Assembly: GCA_016703895.1 (NCBI GenBank)
Contig: JADJBE010000002.1
Coordinates: 1-64,000, forward strand
Direction of reading: 5' to 3'
Length of the DNA: 64,000 nucleotides
Source of the DNA: Pseudomonadota bacterium
GTDB taxonomy: Bacteria > Pseudomonadota > Gammaproteobacteria > Steroidobacterales > Steroidobacteraceae
Shown here: positions 9,773 through 18,085 of the stretch, piece by piece
How positions within the stretch are numbered: position 1 is the first letter of the stretch
How the letters are laid out: each line of letters starts with the position of its first letter
The notes under the pieces: generated by a model
Seen by the model: only the letters and a program-made list of their open reading frames with translations
What the model was told of the DNA's origin: nothing
Database searches by the model: none
Program-made: the position numbers and the translations under genes

Positions 9773-10626
9773 CACGTCGCAGTCTTGAACTGCTGCAGCC
9801 GCTCGTGCAGGAATTCAGTAAAAAACCCATGCATCAGGAACCTTTGTCCAAGGTTCCAGGGACCAACCATGTAGTGGGGATACTTGTTGTAAGCCATCTC
9901 GGCGAGTGTCGGATCACCGATCAACTGGCCGATGCGAATCGCGATGGATTGATCGAGATTGAAGCCGTTGATCGCGTCACGGTATTCGTCGCGGGTGAGT
10001 AGCAAGCAAAACAGGCACATGAACAGCGCGTGTGACGTCTCGAAGTCGAGCACCTGGGTGAAGCGCGGTCGATGTCCTTGGTCCGTGATGTCAATGTTTC
10101 GCCAGTGAGTCCAGTCCAGCGCCGTGGCTTTGGCCGATTCCCGCCGATGGTCCCAGGGCCCAAGCTCGTGCAGCATGCGAAACAGCTCCTGGTCGTGATC
10201 GACGAAGGTATGCCGTAGCATGTCATCGACCTGGCGCGGATATAGCTCCAGTGGCTTGATATTCTTGCTGTTGCTGTTGTCGCGCAGAAAGTTCAGTAGA
10301 TTCGATTCGGTCGCGAAGTGCCGCAGGATCAGTTGATTCGCCTCTGGGCTGACGAAGTTGCGGCAGAACATGCAGATGGTCCACTGCAGCACGCCGTGCG
10401 CGCGGAACTGTGGCAGGGGCAGGCGCTTCAATGCCCAGGTGACGTGCAATAGCACGGCGAAGACGAACTGTAGCAGCGGCCTAACTATCCATCGCAATGG
10501 GTTCTCGATGTCGCGTAACCATAGTTCGACCGCCACCGGGCTGATGGGCAGGGAATTATCGACGGCAACGGCTTTTAGCAGCGCACTGCGTTCACGCAAC
10601 GTCAATCTCCTCGAGCTGCAGCGCAT
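9772..10626 (-). CDS. uncharacterised protein, last gene of the KAS III/di-iron operon
   Basis: I do not recognise this protein of up to 284 residues. It has a hydrophobic stretch near residues 45-68 (WIVRPLLQFVFAVLLHVTW) and many conserved-looking His, Cys and Asp residues (MFCRNFVSP, HTFVDHDQELF, MLHELGPWDH, HALFMCLFCLLLT). The C-terminus, PHYMVGPWNLGQRFLMHGFFTEFL, could be helical. The ATG at 10626 overlaps the upstream di-iron gene by 35 bases; TTG at 10605 is an alternative that would give a shorter overlap. It is the fourth gene of a tightly coupled operon and so probably acts with the KAS III-like and haem-oxygenase-like proteins. It stops next to the DUF1272 start region, on the same strand. 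Confidence 0.7.
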   Translation of the reverse strand: MRCSSRRLTLRERSALLKAVAVDNSLPISPVAVELWLRDIENPLRWIVRPLLQFVFAVLLHVTWALKRLPLPQFRAHGVLQWTICMFCRNFVSPEANQLILRHFATESNLLNFLRDNSNSKNIKPLELYPRQVDDMLRHTFVDHDQELFRMLHELGPWDHRRESAKATALDWTHWRNIDITDQGHRPRFTQVLDFETSHALFMCLFCLLLTRDEYRDAINGFNLDQSIAIRIGQLIGDPTLAEMAYNKYPHYMVGPWNLGQRFLMHGFFTEFLHERLQQFKTAT

Positions 10627-11296
10627 ACAGTCGGCCGACGACCGTGGCGGTGCGCAGGATATCGTCGGCCACCGTCTCGGTGGTACAAATTCGATCGATG
10701 AGGCCGTATAGCTTGTTCATATGTGAGTCGTCGTTACTGCCGTGGTAGCGCAGAAAGCGCGTCGCCTCGCGGCCGATACCGGCGAGTGGTTCGATCCGGG
10801 CGGCCCAGTCTTGCGCCATCTTTTCGCCAAGCCCCTCGACAATCCACATGGCGCCGAGCAGACCCACAGGGTTAGGTTCGCTAGCGCGATACATGAGATA
10901 GCCATGGAGTGCTTCTGACCCTGGGTTTCGCGGCCGCTGGCGGATGGTGATCAGGTCGCCGCCCGCCGCAACATAGTCCTGCTCCAGCACTTCGTAATCA
11001 CGGTGCTCGTCGTGTGCATGGCCGATGATCACGGAGCGGATGTCGGCGTGCTCGCGGTCAAAACTCGACGCGCATCGAGATATCCACCGCGAGCCTTCGA
11101 TTACCTGTTGGCGGAGATTGAGCAGCAGGTGTTGGTAGTCCAGCAGGGTGAATGTACCCGTCTCCAGCCGTTGAATGATCGGCACGCGTGACAGGCGGCG
11201 CTCAAAATCGAACCAGGTGCGCAGCAACTGCCGCAGCGTGCTCTGCCCAATGGGCGAGAGTATCTCGGGGCGGGCGATCACCACAGGTTCGGCCAT
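10592..11296 (-). CDS. haem-oxygenase-like di-iron protein (iron-containing redox enzyme family)
   Basis: The 234-residue all-helical protein belongs to the haem-oxygenase/TenA-like fold used by di-iron oxidases and oxygenases. Candidate metal ligands occur in the expected order: Glu67 (VIEGSRW), the His cluster 93/95/98 (GHAHDEHRDYE), Glu154 (WIVEGLGEKMA), His185, Asp189 and His192 (YHGSNDDSHMNKL). Known relatives cleave or oxidise fatty-acid- or amino-acid-derived substrates, for example UndA. The ATG at 11296 overlaps the stop of the KAS III-like gene (ATGA), which fixes the start although the frame is open further upstream. The substrate is unknown; the neighbouring ketosynthase suggests an acyl chain. 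Confidence 0.8.
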   Translation of the reverse strand: MAEPVVIARPEILSPIGQSTLRQLLRTWFDFERRLSRVPIIQRLETGTFTLLDYQHLLLNLRQQVIEGSRWISRCASSFDREHADIRSVIIGHAHDEHRDYEVLEQDYVAAGGDLITIRQRPRNPGSEALHGYLMYRASEPNPVGLLGAMWIVEGLGEKMAQDWAARIEPLAGIGREATRFLRYHGSNDDSHMNKLYGLIDRICTTETVADDILRTATVVGRLYALQLEEIDVA

Positions 11297-12411
11297 CAAG
11301 CCTCCACGACCGTGAAGTGCAGGTAGGCCACATTGAAGCGACCACTCTCCGGCACCATGCAAAGCAGGGTTTCCCCCGGCTTGGCGCGGTCTTCGCGCAG
11401 AAAGTCATCGAGCATGATCATGATCGAGGCGCAGCCTGTGTTGCCCTTGGTGTAGAGATTCGTATACCACTTTTCGTCCGCCACCCGCGCACCGCACATT
11501 TCCAGCATGGCAAAGATCTTGCTACGGAAATGATGCGAGGAATAGTGGCACAGCAAGTGATCGAGTCGGTCTGTGTCGAGCAGGCCCTCATCGATGAGTC
11601 GCAATGCGCCATCGACGCCAAGTTTGACGATGTTCTCTAACAGCCGGACGTCTTGCCGGATCAATAGCGCGCCCGCGGCTTCGGCGTCGGCATAGGTGGG
11701 ATAGTCCTGCCAGCTACGACTGTCGGCCGGGTCTGTCGCCCGGCCGATGCTCATACAGACGGGCAGGGAATCCGCGTGCGAATAGCTGCGTATCCAGTCA
11801 ACGCGCAGGCAGCGCCCGCGCGGTTGTCGCTCGAGCAGCCAAGCGCCGGCGCCATCCGAGAGCATCCAGCGCAGGAATTCTGAATTGAAGTCGATTGCAT
11901 CATGGCCGCCGGCCGCTTCGTAGCGCGTGTGTTTGAACAGGCGCGATGCCAATTCGCTAACCACTACCAGTGCACTCGACTGGTCACCAACGCGCAGCGT
12001 GTTCACAGCGGCGCGAACGGCCATCGCGCTGCTGGAGCAAATGCCGTGTGCCGTATGCAGCTCAACCTCCGGGATACCAAGACCGGCTTGTACCATGCTG
12101 CCAAAGCCGGGGACGATGAGATCTCCTTGCGTCGTCGCGCAACTGAGCATGCCCACCGAGCGCATTGGCAATGGAGAGCCTGCCATGCATGCTCGAGCAG
12201 CAAGCACCGCAATGTCGGCGTTCGAATGCGTCGTGCGGTGCTCGCGATCGATCGCGAAGTGCCGGGTCTGAATGCCATTGGCTTTGAGGATGCGCGACTT
12301 CAAACGACTCCGTCGACCGTCGACAAGGCCAAGCACCTCCTCGATTTCGTCGTTGTTTATCGGCGGACCTGGCAGGAACGAGCCGGTACTGGTGATGTAG
12401 GCGTTCACCAT
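11296..12411 (-). CDS. 3-oxoacyl-ACP synthase III-like (FabH/thiolase-fold) condensing enzyme
   Basis: The 371-residue thiolase-fold enzyme looks like a specialised KAS III and not housekeeping FabH. The nucleophile is Cys125 in HGICSSSAM. His289 (LCHYSSHH) and Asn324 (YTKGNTGCAS) complete the Cys-His-Asn triad of decarboxylating or acyl-transferring KAS III enzymes. It begins VNAYITSTGSFLPGPPI, typical for the group. The ATG at 12411 overlaps the stop of the membrane-protein gene (ATGA), and its own stop overlaps the start of the di-iron gene. It probably makes or transfers an acyl group for a small-molecule product. No carrier protein or ketoreductase is encoded beside it. Confidence 0.85.
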   Translation of the reverse strand: MVNAYITSTGSFLPGPPINNDEIEEVLGLVDGRRSRLKSRILKANGIQTRHFAIDREHRTTHSNADIAVLAARACMAGSPLPMRSVGMLSCATTQGDLIVPGFGSMVQAGLGIPEVELHTAHGICSSSAMAVRAAVNTLRVGDQSSALVVVSELASRLFKHTRYEAAGGHDAIDFNSEFLRWMLSDGAGAWLLERQPRGRCLRVDWIRSYSHADSLPVCMSIGRATDPADSRSWQDYPTYADAEAAGALLIRQDVRLLENIVKLGVDGALRLIDEGLLDTDRLDHLLCHYSSHHFRSKIFAMLEMCGARVADEKWYTNLYTKGNTGCASIMIMLDDFLREDRAKPGETLLCMVPESGRFNVAYLHFTVVEA

Positions 12412-12986
12412 CAGCTGCCAGTTGCCGTCGGCTTGTGGGCGCGCAGGCAGCGCAGGTTCTCTTCGATGTATGGCAGCCCGCAAAGCAGCGCCATGAACGC
12501 GAGATACCCGCGCAGGTAGTTAGAACTGCCGTGCGGCACGGAGACTGGCTCGAACGTGAATTGACCGCTCCAATCACCACTTAGCAGCTTGAGTACGACC
12601 TCCCAATTGATCACCGCAATCAACATTAGCAAATAGAGCGGTATCGTGGCCATGTAGTTATGCACATGGACTTCCCAGATCGAGATGCGCCGCAATGGTG
12701 CGGAATAGTGCACATCGTAGTGAGCGACGAATTCATGGGCGACAAATGCCAGCACACAGATCAACAAGATCAGAACATTCACCTCGAACAGGAGGCATAA
12801 CACGATCGGAATGCCAAGCTGTATGCCCATCAAGGAATGGACCAGGGACTCTCTGAGTCCGGAGGTGCGCTCGATGCCGGTCGCGCGGTGGCAGCACCAG
12901 TCAATGAAGCCGGTGACGCCCCACAACGGTAGCAGGCCGTAGAGAATCAAGTTGATCAGCAACTGATCGGTGGTGGGTGTGGTCAT
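12411..12986 (-). CDS. His-rich polytopic membrane protein, possible membrane di-iron enzyme
   Basis: The 191-residue protein has about four hydrophobic segments (residues 9-27, 52-82, 112-128 and 160-172) and an unusual number of His residues near the membrane: His33 (DWCCH), His50, His84/89/93 (HEFVAHYDVHY) and His107/109 (EVHVHN). This HX4HX3H plus HXH arrangement resembles membrane desaturase or hydroxylase metal sites, but the protein is smaller than those families and I cannot place it in one. It is the first gene of the four-gene operon; the 138 bases upstream are the only room for its promoter. Its stop overlaps the KAS III-like start. Confidence 0.75.
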   Translation of the reverse strand: MTTPTTDQLLINLILYGLLPLWGVTGFIDWCCHRATGIERTSGLRESLVHSLMGIQLGIPIVLCLLFEVNVLILLICVLAFVAHEFVAHYDVHYSAPLRRISIWEVHVHNYMATIPLYLLMLIAVINWEVVLKLLSGDWSGQFTFEPVSVPHGSSNYLRGYLAFMALLCGLPYIEENLRCLRAHKPTATGS

Positions 12987-13124
12987 ATGAAGTAGCTGGA
13001 GGTGGTAGCGACGGTCAGGTCCATGCTATGCCAGCAGCCAAGGTGCCCGCCGGCAGAGCGTAGGGAATGGCCGCCGCCGATTCCGTGCTCGGATTCTCAG
13101 ATCAAGAGTCAAGTCGGTGGACAG
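12987..13124. other. intergenic region upstream of the KAS III/di-iron operon
   Basis: These 138 bases between the puuB stop and the first gene of the His-rich membrane protein/KAS III operon hold no coding sequence that I can support. The operon promoter must lie here if it is transcribed separately from the genes to its right. I see no clear -35/-10 pair or hairpin. Confidence 0.4.
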
Positions 13125-14396
13125 CTACAGCACGTCTCGCAGCCGATAGTAGAGCATTGCGAGCACCAAAGCCGGCCGGCGCAGCAAGCTGCCGCCAGGA
13201 AAGTCGGCGTGGGGCAGGCGCGCAAACAGATCGAACCTTTCGGCGGTCCCGGCGATGGTTTCCGCTACCAACTTGCCGGCAATGCCGGTCAGCGCAATGC
13301 CATGACCGGAGAACCCTTGCAGAAAGTAGGCATTGGGGGCGAGCCGCCCGAAGTGCGGCGCGCGACTCATGGTGATATCCACATACCCACCCCAGGCGAA
13401 CTCGATGGGCGCATCGCGCAGTTGCGGGAACACCGCTAACAGCCGCGAGCGCGTTGCATTGGCGGATGAGAATGCGTCAAGTCCGGAATAGCTGACGCGG
13501 CCGCCGAACAACAGCCGATGGTCGGCGGAACGACGGAAGTAGTCGAGTACCCAATTGATGTCAGTGACGGCGGCATTGTTGGCAATCAAGCCGCGGACAC
13601 GCTCCTCGCCGAGGACTTGGGTGGCGACGATATAGGTGCCGACGGCCATGATCTTGCGCGCAAGCTGCGGCACGAGCGCGCCAAGCAGCGCATTGCCGCA
13701 TAGCACGACGTGTTGGGCTGTCACCGTCCCGGTCGCAGTCCGGACGCGCGAGGGGGTGGTCGCACCAGCACCCGCGTCGAGTGCAACCACTCGGCTTTTC
13801 TCATGGATACGCGTGCCTGCACGCTCGGCCGCGGCCGCAAGTCCGCGCGTGTACTTCAATGGCTGCAGATGGCCACTGTTGCTGTCCAGCAGCGCGCCGG
13901 TGTAACGCTTGCTGGCGATGAGGCTGCGGGTCTCGTCCTGCTGCAGATACCGTACCGATTGATAGTCATAGCGATTGCGTAACTCGTCGACTTCCGCTCG
14001 CAGTTCTTGTTCGTGCCGCGGCTTGATCGCGACGTGCATTTGACCGCTGACGTAGCCGCAGTCGATCTGGTGCCGGTCGATCACCTCCCGCAGCAATCCG
14101 AGTCCTTGCAAGGACACGTCCCACATTTGCCGCGCCGCGTCCGCGCCGACTTGTTGTTCGAGTTTCGCTTGACCGCAGGCAAAGCCGAAAATGGCTTGCG
14201 CGCCGCTACGTCCGGACGCACCGAAGCCGACGCGTTCGGCCTCCAGCAGTGTCACCCGGTAGCCGCGCTCCGCCAGATGCAAGGCAGCCGAGCAGCCGGC
14301 GATACCGCCGCCGACCACGCAGACGTCGGTCGTGATATCGCCGGCCAGCGCGGCGCGGTTGACGCCGTCACCGGCATTGGCCAGGTAGTAGTTCAA
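13125..14396 (-). CDS. puuB: gamma-glutamylputrescine oxidase-like FAD-dependent oxidoreductase
   Basis: The 423-residue DAO-family flavoprotein has an N-terminal dinucleotide motif VCVVGGGIAGCSAALHLAERG, then GFGASGRSGAQ, and near the C-terminus YFLQGFSGHGIALTGIAGKL, all typical of PuuB (426 residues in E. coli). PuuB oxidises gamma-glutamylputrescine to the aldehyde. I chose TTG 14396, which overlaps the stop of the upstream ligase gene (TTGA) and starts LNYYLANAG; the frame is open to 14555, but that extension lies inside the ligase gene. The position after a PuuA-like gene supports the role. Confidence 0.88.
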   Translation of the reverse strand: MNYYLANAGDGVNRAALAGDITTDVCVVGGGIAGCSAALHLAERGYRVTLLEAERVGFGASGRSGAQAIFGFACGQAKLEQQVGADAARQMWDVSLQGLGLLREVIDRHQIDCGYVSGQMHVAIKPRHEQELRAEVDELRNRYDYQSVRYLQQDETRSLIASKRYTGALLDSNSGHLQPLKYTRGLAAAAERAGTRIHEKSRVVALDAGAGATTPSRVRTATGTVTAQHVVLCGNALLGALVPQLARKIMAVGTYIVATQVLGEERVRGLIANNAAVTDINWVLDYFRRSADHRLLFGGRVSYSGLDAFSSANATRSRLLAVFPQLRDAPIEFAWGGYVDITMSRAPHFGRLAPNAYFLQGFSGHGIALTGIAGKLVAETIAGTAERFDLFARLPHADFPGGSLLRRPALVLAMLYYRLRDVL

Positions 14397-15763
14397 AGCG
14401 GCCCCATGTACCAGTCGATCTCCAGCGGTGTGACATAGCTGGAGAACTCGGCCAGCTCGGCGCGTTTCACGGTGCAATACAAGTCGACGAACTGCTCGCC
14501 CAGGTAGCGGCGCGCAAAGTCGCTCGCCGCGAGTCGATCGATCGCCGTATCCCATTGAGTCGGTAGCGGTTCTCCGGCTTTCCCTTTGTAGGCGTTGCCC
14601 GCCAGTACGGGTGGCGGCTCGAGCCGTTGGCTCAGTCCGTGGTGCATCCCCGCAAGTGTCCAGGCGACTAACAGGTAGGGGTTCGCATCCGCGCCGGCAA
14701 GACGGTGCTCGATGCGGCGATTACTTGCATCGCTAGCCGGAATCCGAATCGCGGAGCCGCGATTGTTGATTGACCAAGCCGCGTGCAGCGGCACGTACGC
14801 TTCCGGCCGAAAGCGCCGATACGAATTCGGACCAGGCGCTGCGATTGCCACGCCTTCTGCCAGCGTAGTGAGCGTTCCCGCGATCGCGTGGCGCAGGGCG
14901 GCGCACTGTTCCGGCTGGTCGCAGGCAAAAATGTTTCTACCGGCATGGTCCAACAGACTGACATGGACGTGCAGACCACTGCCCGCCATATCGCGGTAGG
15001 GCTTCGGCAGGAAAGTTGCATCACAACCATGGCGGCGCGCGACCGCTTTGACGATGCGCTTGAAACGCAAGGCTTCATCGCACGCGCGAAGGGCATCAGC
15101 ACAATGCTGCAGATTGACTTCGTATTGTCCCGGTCCGTATTCAGCGAGAGCGGTCGTCGCCGGTACCTGCTGGGCGCGGCAGACGCTGTCGATTTCTCCC
15201 AGGACTTGTGAATAGGCATCCAAGTCATGCATCGAGTTGATTTGTGTCTTGTGCTCACGTCGCCCCGTGAGTGGTGAGCGCGGTGGCTGCGGCATACCGT
15301 CAGCCGTCCGCTCGCAATCGACGAAATAGAATTCGTACTCGATCGCAATGACAGGGGTCAGTTCAAGCGCCGCAAACTGATTGAGCACGTTGGTCAGAAC
15401 ATGGCGTGGGTCGCCGAAGAACGGCCGGCCGTCTAATTCGTGCATCGTGACTTGCAACTGCGCCACGTCTTCGGTGAGCCAGGGGACCGGTTGCAGCGTG
15501 CCACTGATCGGCAGGCAAGGTCGGTCCGCATCGCCGTCATCGAAGCCCAGTCCGGTGGCCTGGATGGTGCCGCCTAACACGTCGGCTGCGAACATCGAGC
15601 CGGGCAGTGGCATGCCGCGCGCGAACAGCGTCTCGAATGACGCGCGGTCGATGCGCTTGCCGCGTTCGACCGTGTTGAGGTCGTTCAGAAATACATCCAC
15701 GAACCGTGTCGCGGGATGGTTGCGCAGGAATTCGGCGAGTTCGCCGGTGTAGCTTGGTTGCAT
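14393..15763 (-). CDS. glutamine synthetase family protein, gamma-glutamylpolyamine synthetase-like (copy 1)
   Basis: The 456-residue protein has glutamine-synthetase catalytic motifs: IEYEFYFVD with metal-binding Glu, the YGPGQYEVNLQH Glu, GLHVHVSL His, GPNSYRRF, and RIEHRLAGADANPYL. The group contains PuuA, which joins glutamate to putrescine using ATP. The ATG at 15763 starts MQPSYTGELAEFL; the frame is open upstream, but that stretch has no similarity. It is translated with the PuuB-like oxidase downstream (TTGA overlap) and is divergent from puuD, so the pair should form half of a polyamine degradation locus. The substrate could be putrescine, spermidine or another amine. Confidence 0.87.
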   Translation of the reverse strand: MQPSYTGELAEFLRNHPATRFVDVFLNDLNTVERGKRIDRASFETLFARGMPLPGSMFAADVLGGTIQATGLGFDDGDADRPCLPISGTLQPVPWLTEDVAQLQVTMHELDGRPFFGDPRHVLTNVLNQFAALELTPVIAIEYEFYFVDCERTADGMPQPPRSPLTGRREHKTQINSMHDLDAYSQVLGEIDSVCRAQQVPATTALAEYGPGQYEVNLQHCADALRACDEALRFKRIVKAVARRHGCDATFLPKPYRDMAGSGLHVHVSLLDHAGRNIFACDQPEQCAALRHAIAGTLTTLAEGVAIAAPGPNSYRRFRPEAYVPLHAAWSINNRGSAIRIPASDASNRRIEHRLAGADANPYLLVAWTLAGMHHGLSQRLEPPPVLAGNAYKGKAGEPLPTQWDTAIDRLAASDFARRYLGEQFVDLYCTVKRAELAEFSSYVTPLEIDWYMGPL

Positions 15764-15951
15764 AAGATTGGGTGGCAGTAGGCGCGAGCGGCGCCGCGCC
15801 AGAATAGACGTTTGGGCGGGGCGGCGGCAAACCGATATTGCGACGCAACAATCGCGTCTGACGCGGGCCTGTGTTGTAATGTCGCGAGCGGTGCGCGTTA
15901 GCATCCGCACAAGTAGACCCTGCCGCTCAGCCGCTGGCTCGAGCAAATCGT
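15764..15951. promoter_or_regulatory. divergent promoter region of the polyamine degradation locus, with inverted repeat
   Basis: The 188 bases between the leftward ligase/oxidase genes and rightward puuD must carry both promoters. A perfect inverted repeat TTGCG-A-CGCAA lies at 15838-15848, flanked by GAT on the left and ATC on the right, forming a longer imperfect dyad. This is a plausible operator for a PuuR-like or other regulator, but no such regulator gene is in the window. I do not see a convincing sigma-70 box. Confidence 0.4.
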
Positions 15952-16710
15952 ATGTCGTCGCAACGCCCTGTCATCGGAATACCCGCCGATCGTCGCATGA
16001 TTGGTCCCCATCCTTTTCAAGCGGTGGGCGAGAAATACATCGAGGCGCTGGTCAAGGCTTCTGGCGCCTTGCCCTTGCTGATCCCGGTACTCGAGCCGGC
16101 GCTCGATCTCGAGGAGCTACTGCGCCACGTGGACGGCTTGTTGTTCACAGGCAGCCCGTCGAACGTTGAGCCGTATCGCTATGCTGGCCCGCCAAGTGAC
16201 GCCGGTACCTGGCACGATCCCCACCGTGATGAGACCTCGCTGCAGCTCATTCCGCGCGCGGTTGAACGCGCGATCCCGGTCCTGGGTATCTGCCGCGGTT
16301 GTCAGGAAATGAACGTCGCCTTCGGCGGCACGCTGTACCAGAAGATTCAGGAATTGCCTGGCCACCTCGATCATCGTGAGGACAAAGAGCAGCCGCTCGC
16401 CGTGCAATACGCAGCAGCGCATGATCTGCTGCTCGAACCGGCGAGCGCGCTACAGGCCATGGCCGCGGGGGGACGTCCGCGCGTCAATTCTTTGCACTCC
16501 CAAGGCGTCGATCGTTTGGGTCGTGGCTTGGTGGTCGATGCCCGCGCGCCCGACGGCATCATCGAGGCCTTTCATGTCGGCGATGCGCCTCGCTTTGCCA
16601 TGGCGGTGCAGTGGCACCCAGAGTGGCAGGTAATGAGTAATCCATTTTCACGCGCCTTGTTCGCGGCCTTTGGTGCTGCGGCGCGTGAGCATTCCCAAGA
16701 GCGTCATTGA
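15952..16710 (+). CDS. puuD: gamma-glutamyl-gamma-aminobutyrate hydrolase
   Basis: The 252-residue class I glutamine-amidotransferase-like hydrolase carries the nucleophile Cys114 in GICRGCQE (same number as E. coli PuuD) and the His-Glu of QWHPEW near residue 222. It releases GABA and glutamate from gamma-glutamyl-GABA, the last step of the Puu route. The start is ATG 15952. The ligase gene follows after 12 bases on the same strand, making it the first gene of the puuD-puuA-aminotransferase-potFGHI run. Confidence 0.92.
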   Translation: MSSQRPVIGIPADRRMIGPHPFQAVGEKYIEALVKASGALPLLIPVLEPALDLEELLRHVDGLLFTGSPSNVEPYRYAGPPSDAGTWHDPHRDETSLQLIPRAVERAIPVLGICRGCQEMNVAFGGTLYQKIQELPGHLDHREDKEQPLAVQYAAAHDLLLEPASALQAMAAGGRPRVNSLHSQGVDRLGRGLVVDARAPDGIIEAFHVGDAPRFAMAVQWHPEWQVMSNPFSRALFAAFGAAAREHSQERH

Positions 16711-16722
16711 GCGCAGGTAAAC

Positions 16723-18063
16723 ATGCCAAACGAGATCAGACAGTTTCTACACGACCACGGCATTTCCGAAGTCGAGGCCATCATTCCGGATATGGCGGGG
16801 ATTGCGCGCGGCAAGATCATGCCGGCGGCAAAATTTGCGGAAGACGAGGGCATGCGTTTGCCGGAGAGCATCTTCCTGCAAACGGTGACCGGCGATTACC
16901 CTGACGATACGTCCGGCGCAATGAGTCCGACCGAAATGGACATCGTATTGAAGGCCGATGCCAAGACGGTTCGGCGCGTGCCGTGGGCAGCCGAGCCGAC
17001 CGCGCAAGTGATCCACGATTGCTTCTATGCCGACGGACAGCGCGTCGGCATGGCGCCGCGGGGCGTGCTCCGTCGGATCATGGAGCTATATGCCGAACGC
17101 GGCTGGGACCCGATTGTTGCGCCGGAGCTCGAGTTCTACTTGGTGGAGCCAAATCTCGACGCGGACTATCCACTCAAGCCACCGGTAGGACGTTCCGGAC
17201 GTGCTGAGTCAGGTCGTCAGTCCTACAGCATTGCGGCCGTCAACGAATTCGATCCGTTGTTCGACGACATGTATCAATTCTGCGAAGATCAGGATATCGA
17301 GATCGATACCCTCATTCACGAGGATGGCGCTGCGCAGATGGAGATCAACCTGCTGCACGGCAATGCACTCGAGCTGGCTGACCAGGCATTCCTGTTCAAG
17401 CGCACGGCGCGCGAAGCGGCGCTGCGGCACAAGATGTATGCCACCTTCATGGCAAAGCCGCATGCCAAGGAGCCCGGCAGCGCCATGCATATCCACCAGA
17501 GTGTGGTGGACGTAAAAACTCGCAAGAGCGTGTTCTCCAAGCCGGATGGTACACCGTCCGACTTGTTCTTCTCGCATATCGCAGGTTTGCAACGTTACTT
17601 GCCACAAGCGATGGCATTGTTAGCACCCAACGTGAATTCGTATCGTCGGATCTCGAGGTTTCAACTCGCGCCGATCAACGTTCATTGGGGCTATGACAAT
17701 CGCACCGCCGGCCTGCGCGTGCCAACCTCTGATGCTGAGAGTCGTCGAGTGGAGAATCGCATCGCTGGTGCGGATGCCAATCCTTACATCGCGATCGCCA
17801 CTTCGCTGGCCTGCGGCTACCTGGGGATGGTTGAGGGACTGCGACCCACTGAGCCTGTCACCGGCAGTGCGCATGATCTACCGTTTACATTGCCGCGCTC
17901 GCTTGACGAGGCGACCCGCACACTGCGCGCCTCTGAGCCGTTGGTGCGAACACTCGGTGAGGCGTTCATCGCCGCCTACACGATCGTCAAGGAATCTGAG
18001 TATGAGGTGTTCCTGCAAGTGATCTCCTCCTGGGAGCGAGAACACCTGCTGTTGAACGTTTGA
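16723..18063 (+). CDS. puuA: glutamine synthetase family protein, gamma-glutamylputrescine synthetase (copy 2)
   Basis: The 446-residue PuuA/SpuI-type ligase has VAPELEFYLVEP, the EDGAAQMEINLLHG Glu, AMHIHQSVVD, NVNSYRRI and RVENRIAGADANPYIA, covering the metal, ATP and glutamate sites. It joins glutamate to putrescine. It differs clearly from the copy at 14393-15763, so the two probably serve different amines. It lies between puuD and the aminotransferase gene, 22 bases before the latter, which has a strong GGGGAGG ribosome site. Confidence 0.9.
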   Translation: MPNEIRQFLHDHGISEVEAIIPDMAGIARGKIMPAAKFAEDEGMRLPESIFLQTVTGDYPDDTSGAMSPTEMDIVLKADAKTVRRVPWAAEPTAQVIHDCFYADGQRVGMAPRGVLRRIMELYAERGWDPIVAPELEFYLVEPNLDADYPLKPPVGRSGRAESGRQSYSIAAVNEFDPLFDDMYQFCEDQDIEIDTLIHEDGAAQMEINLLHGNALELADQAFLFKRTAREAALRHKMYATFMAKPHAKEPGSAMHIHQSVVDVKTRKSVFSKPDGTPSDLFFSHIAGLQRYLPQAMALLAPNVNSYRRISRFQLAPINVHWGYDNRTAGLRVPTSDAESRRVENRIAGADANPYIAIATSLACGYLGMVEGLRPTEPVTGSAHDLPFTLPRSLDEATRTLRASEPLVRTLGEAFIAAYTIVKESEYEVFLQVISSWEREHLLLNV

Positions 18064-18085
18064 GCCGTCTGGGGAGGCAAGCTGC

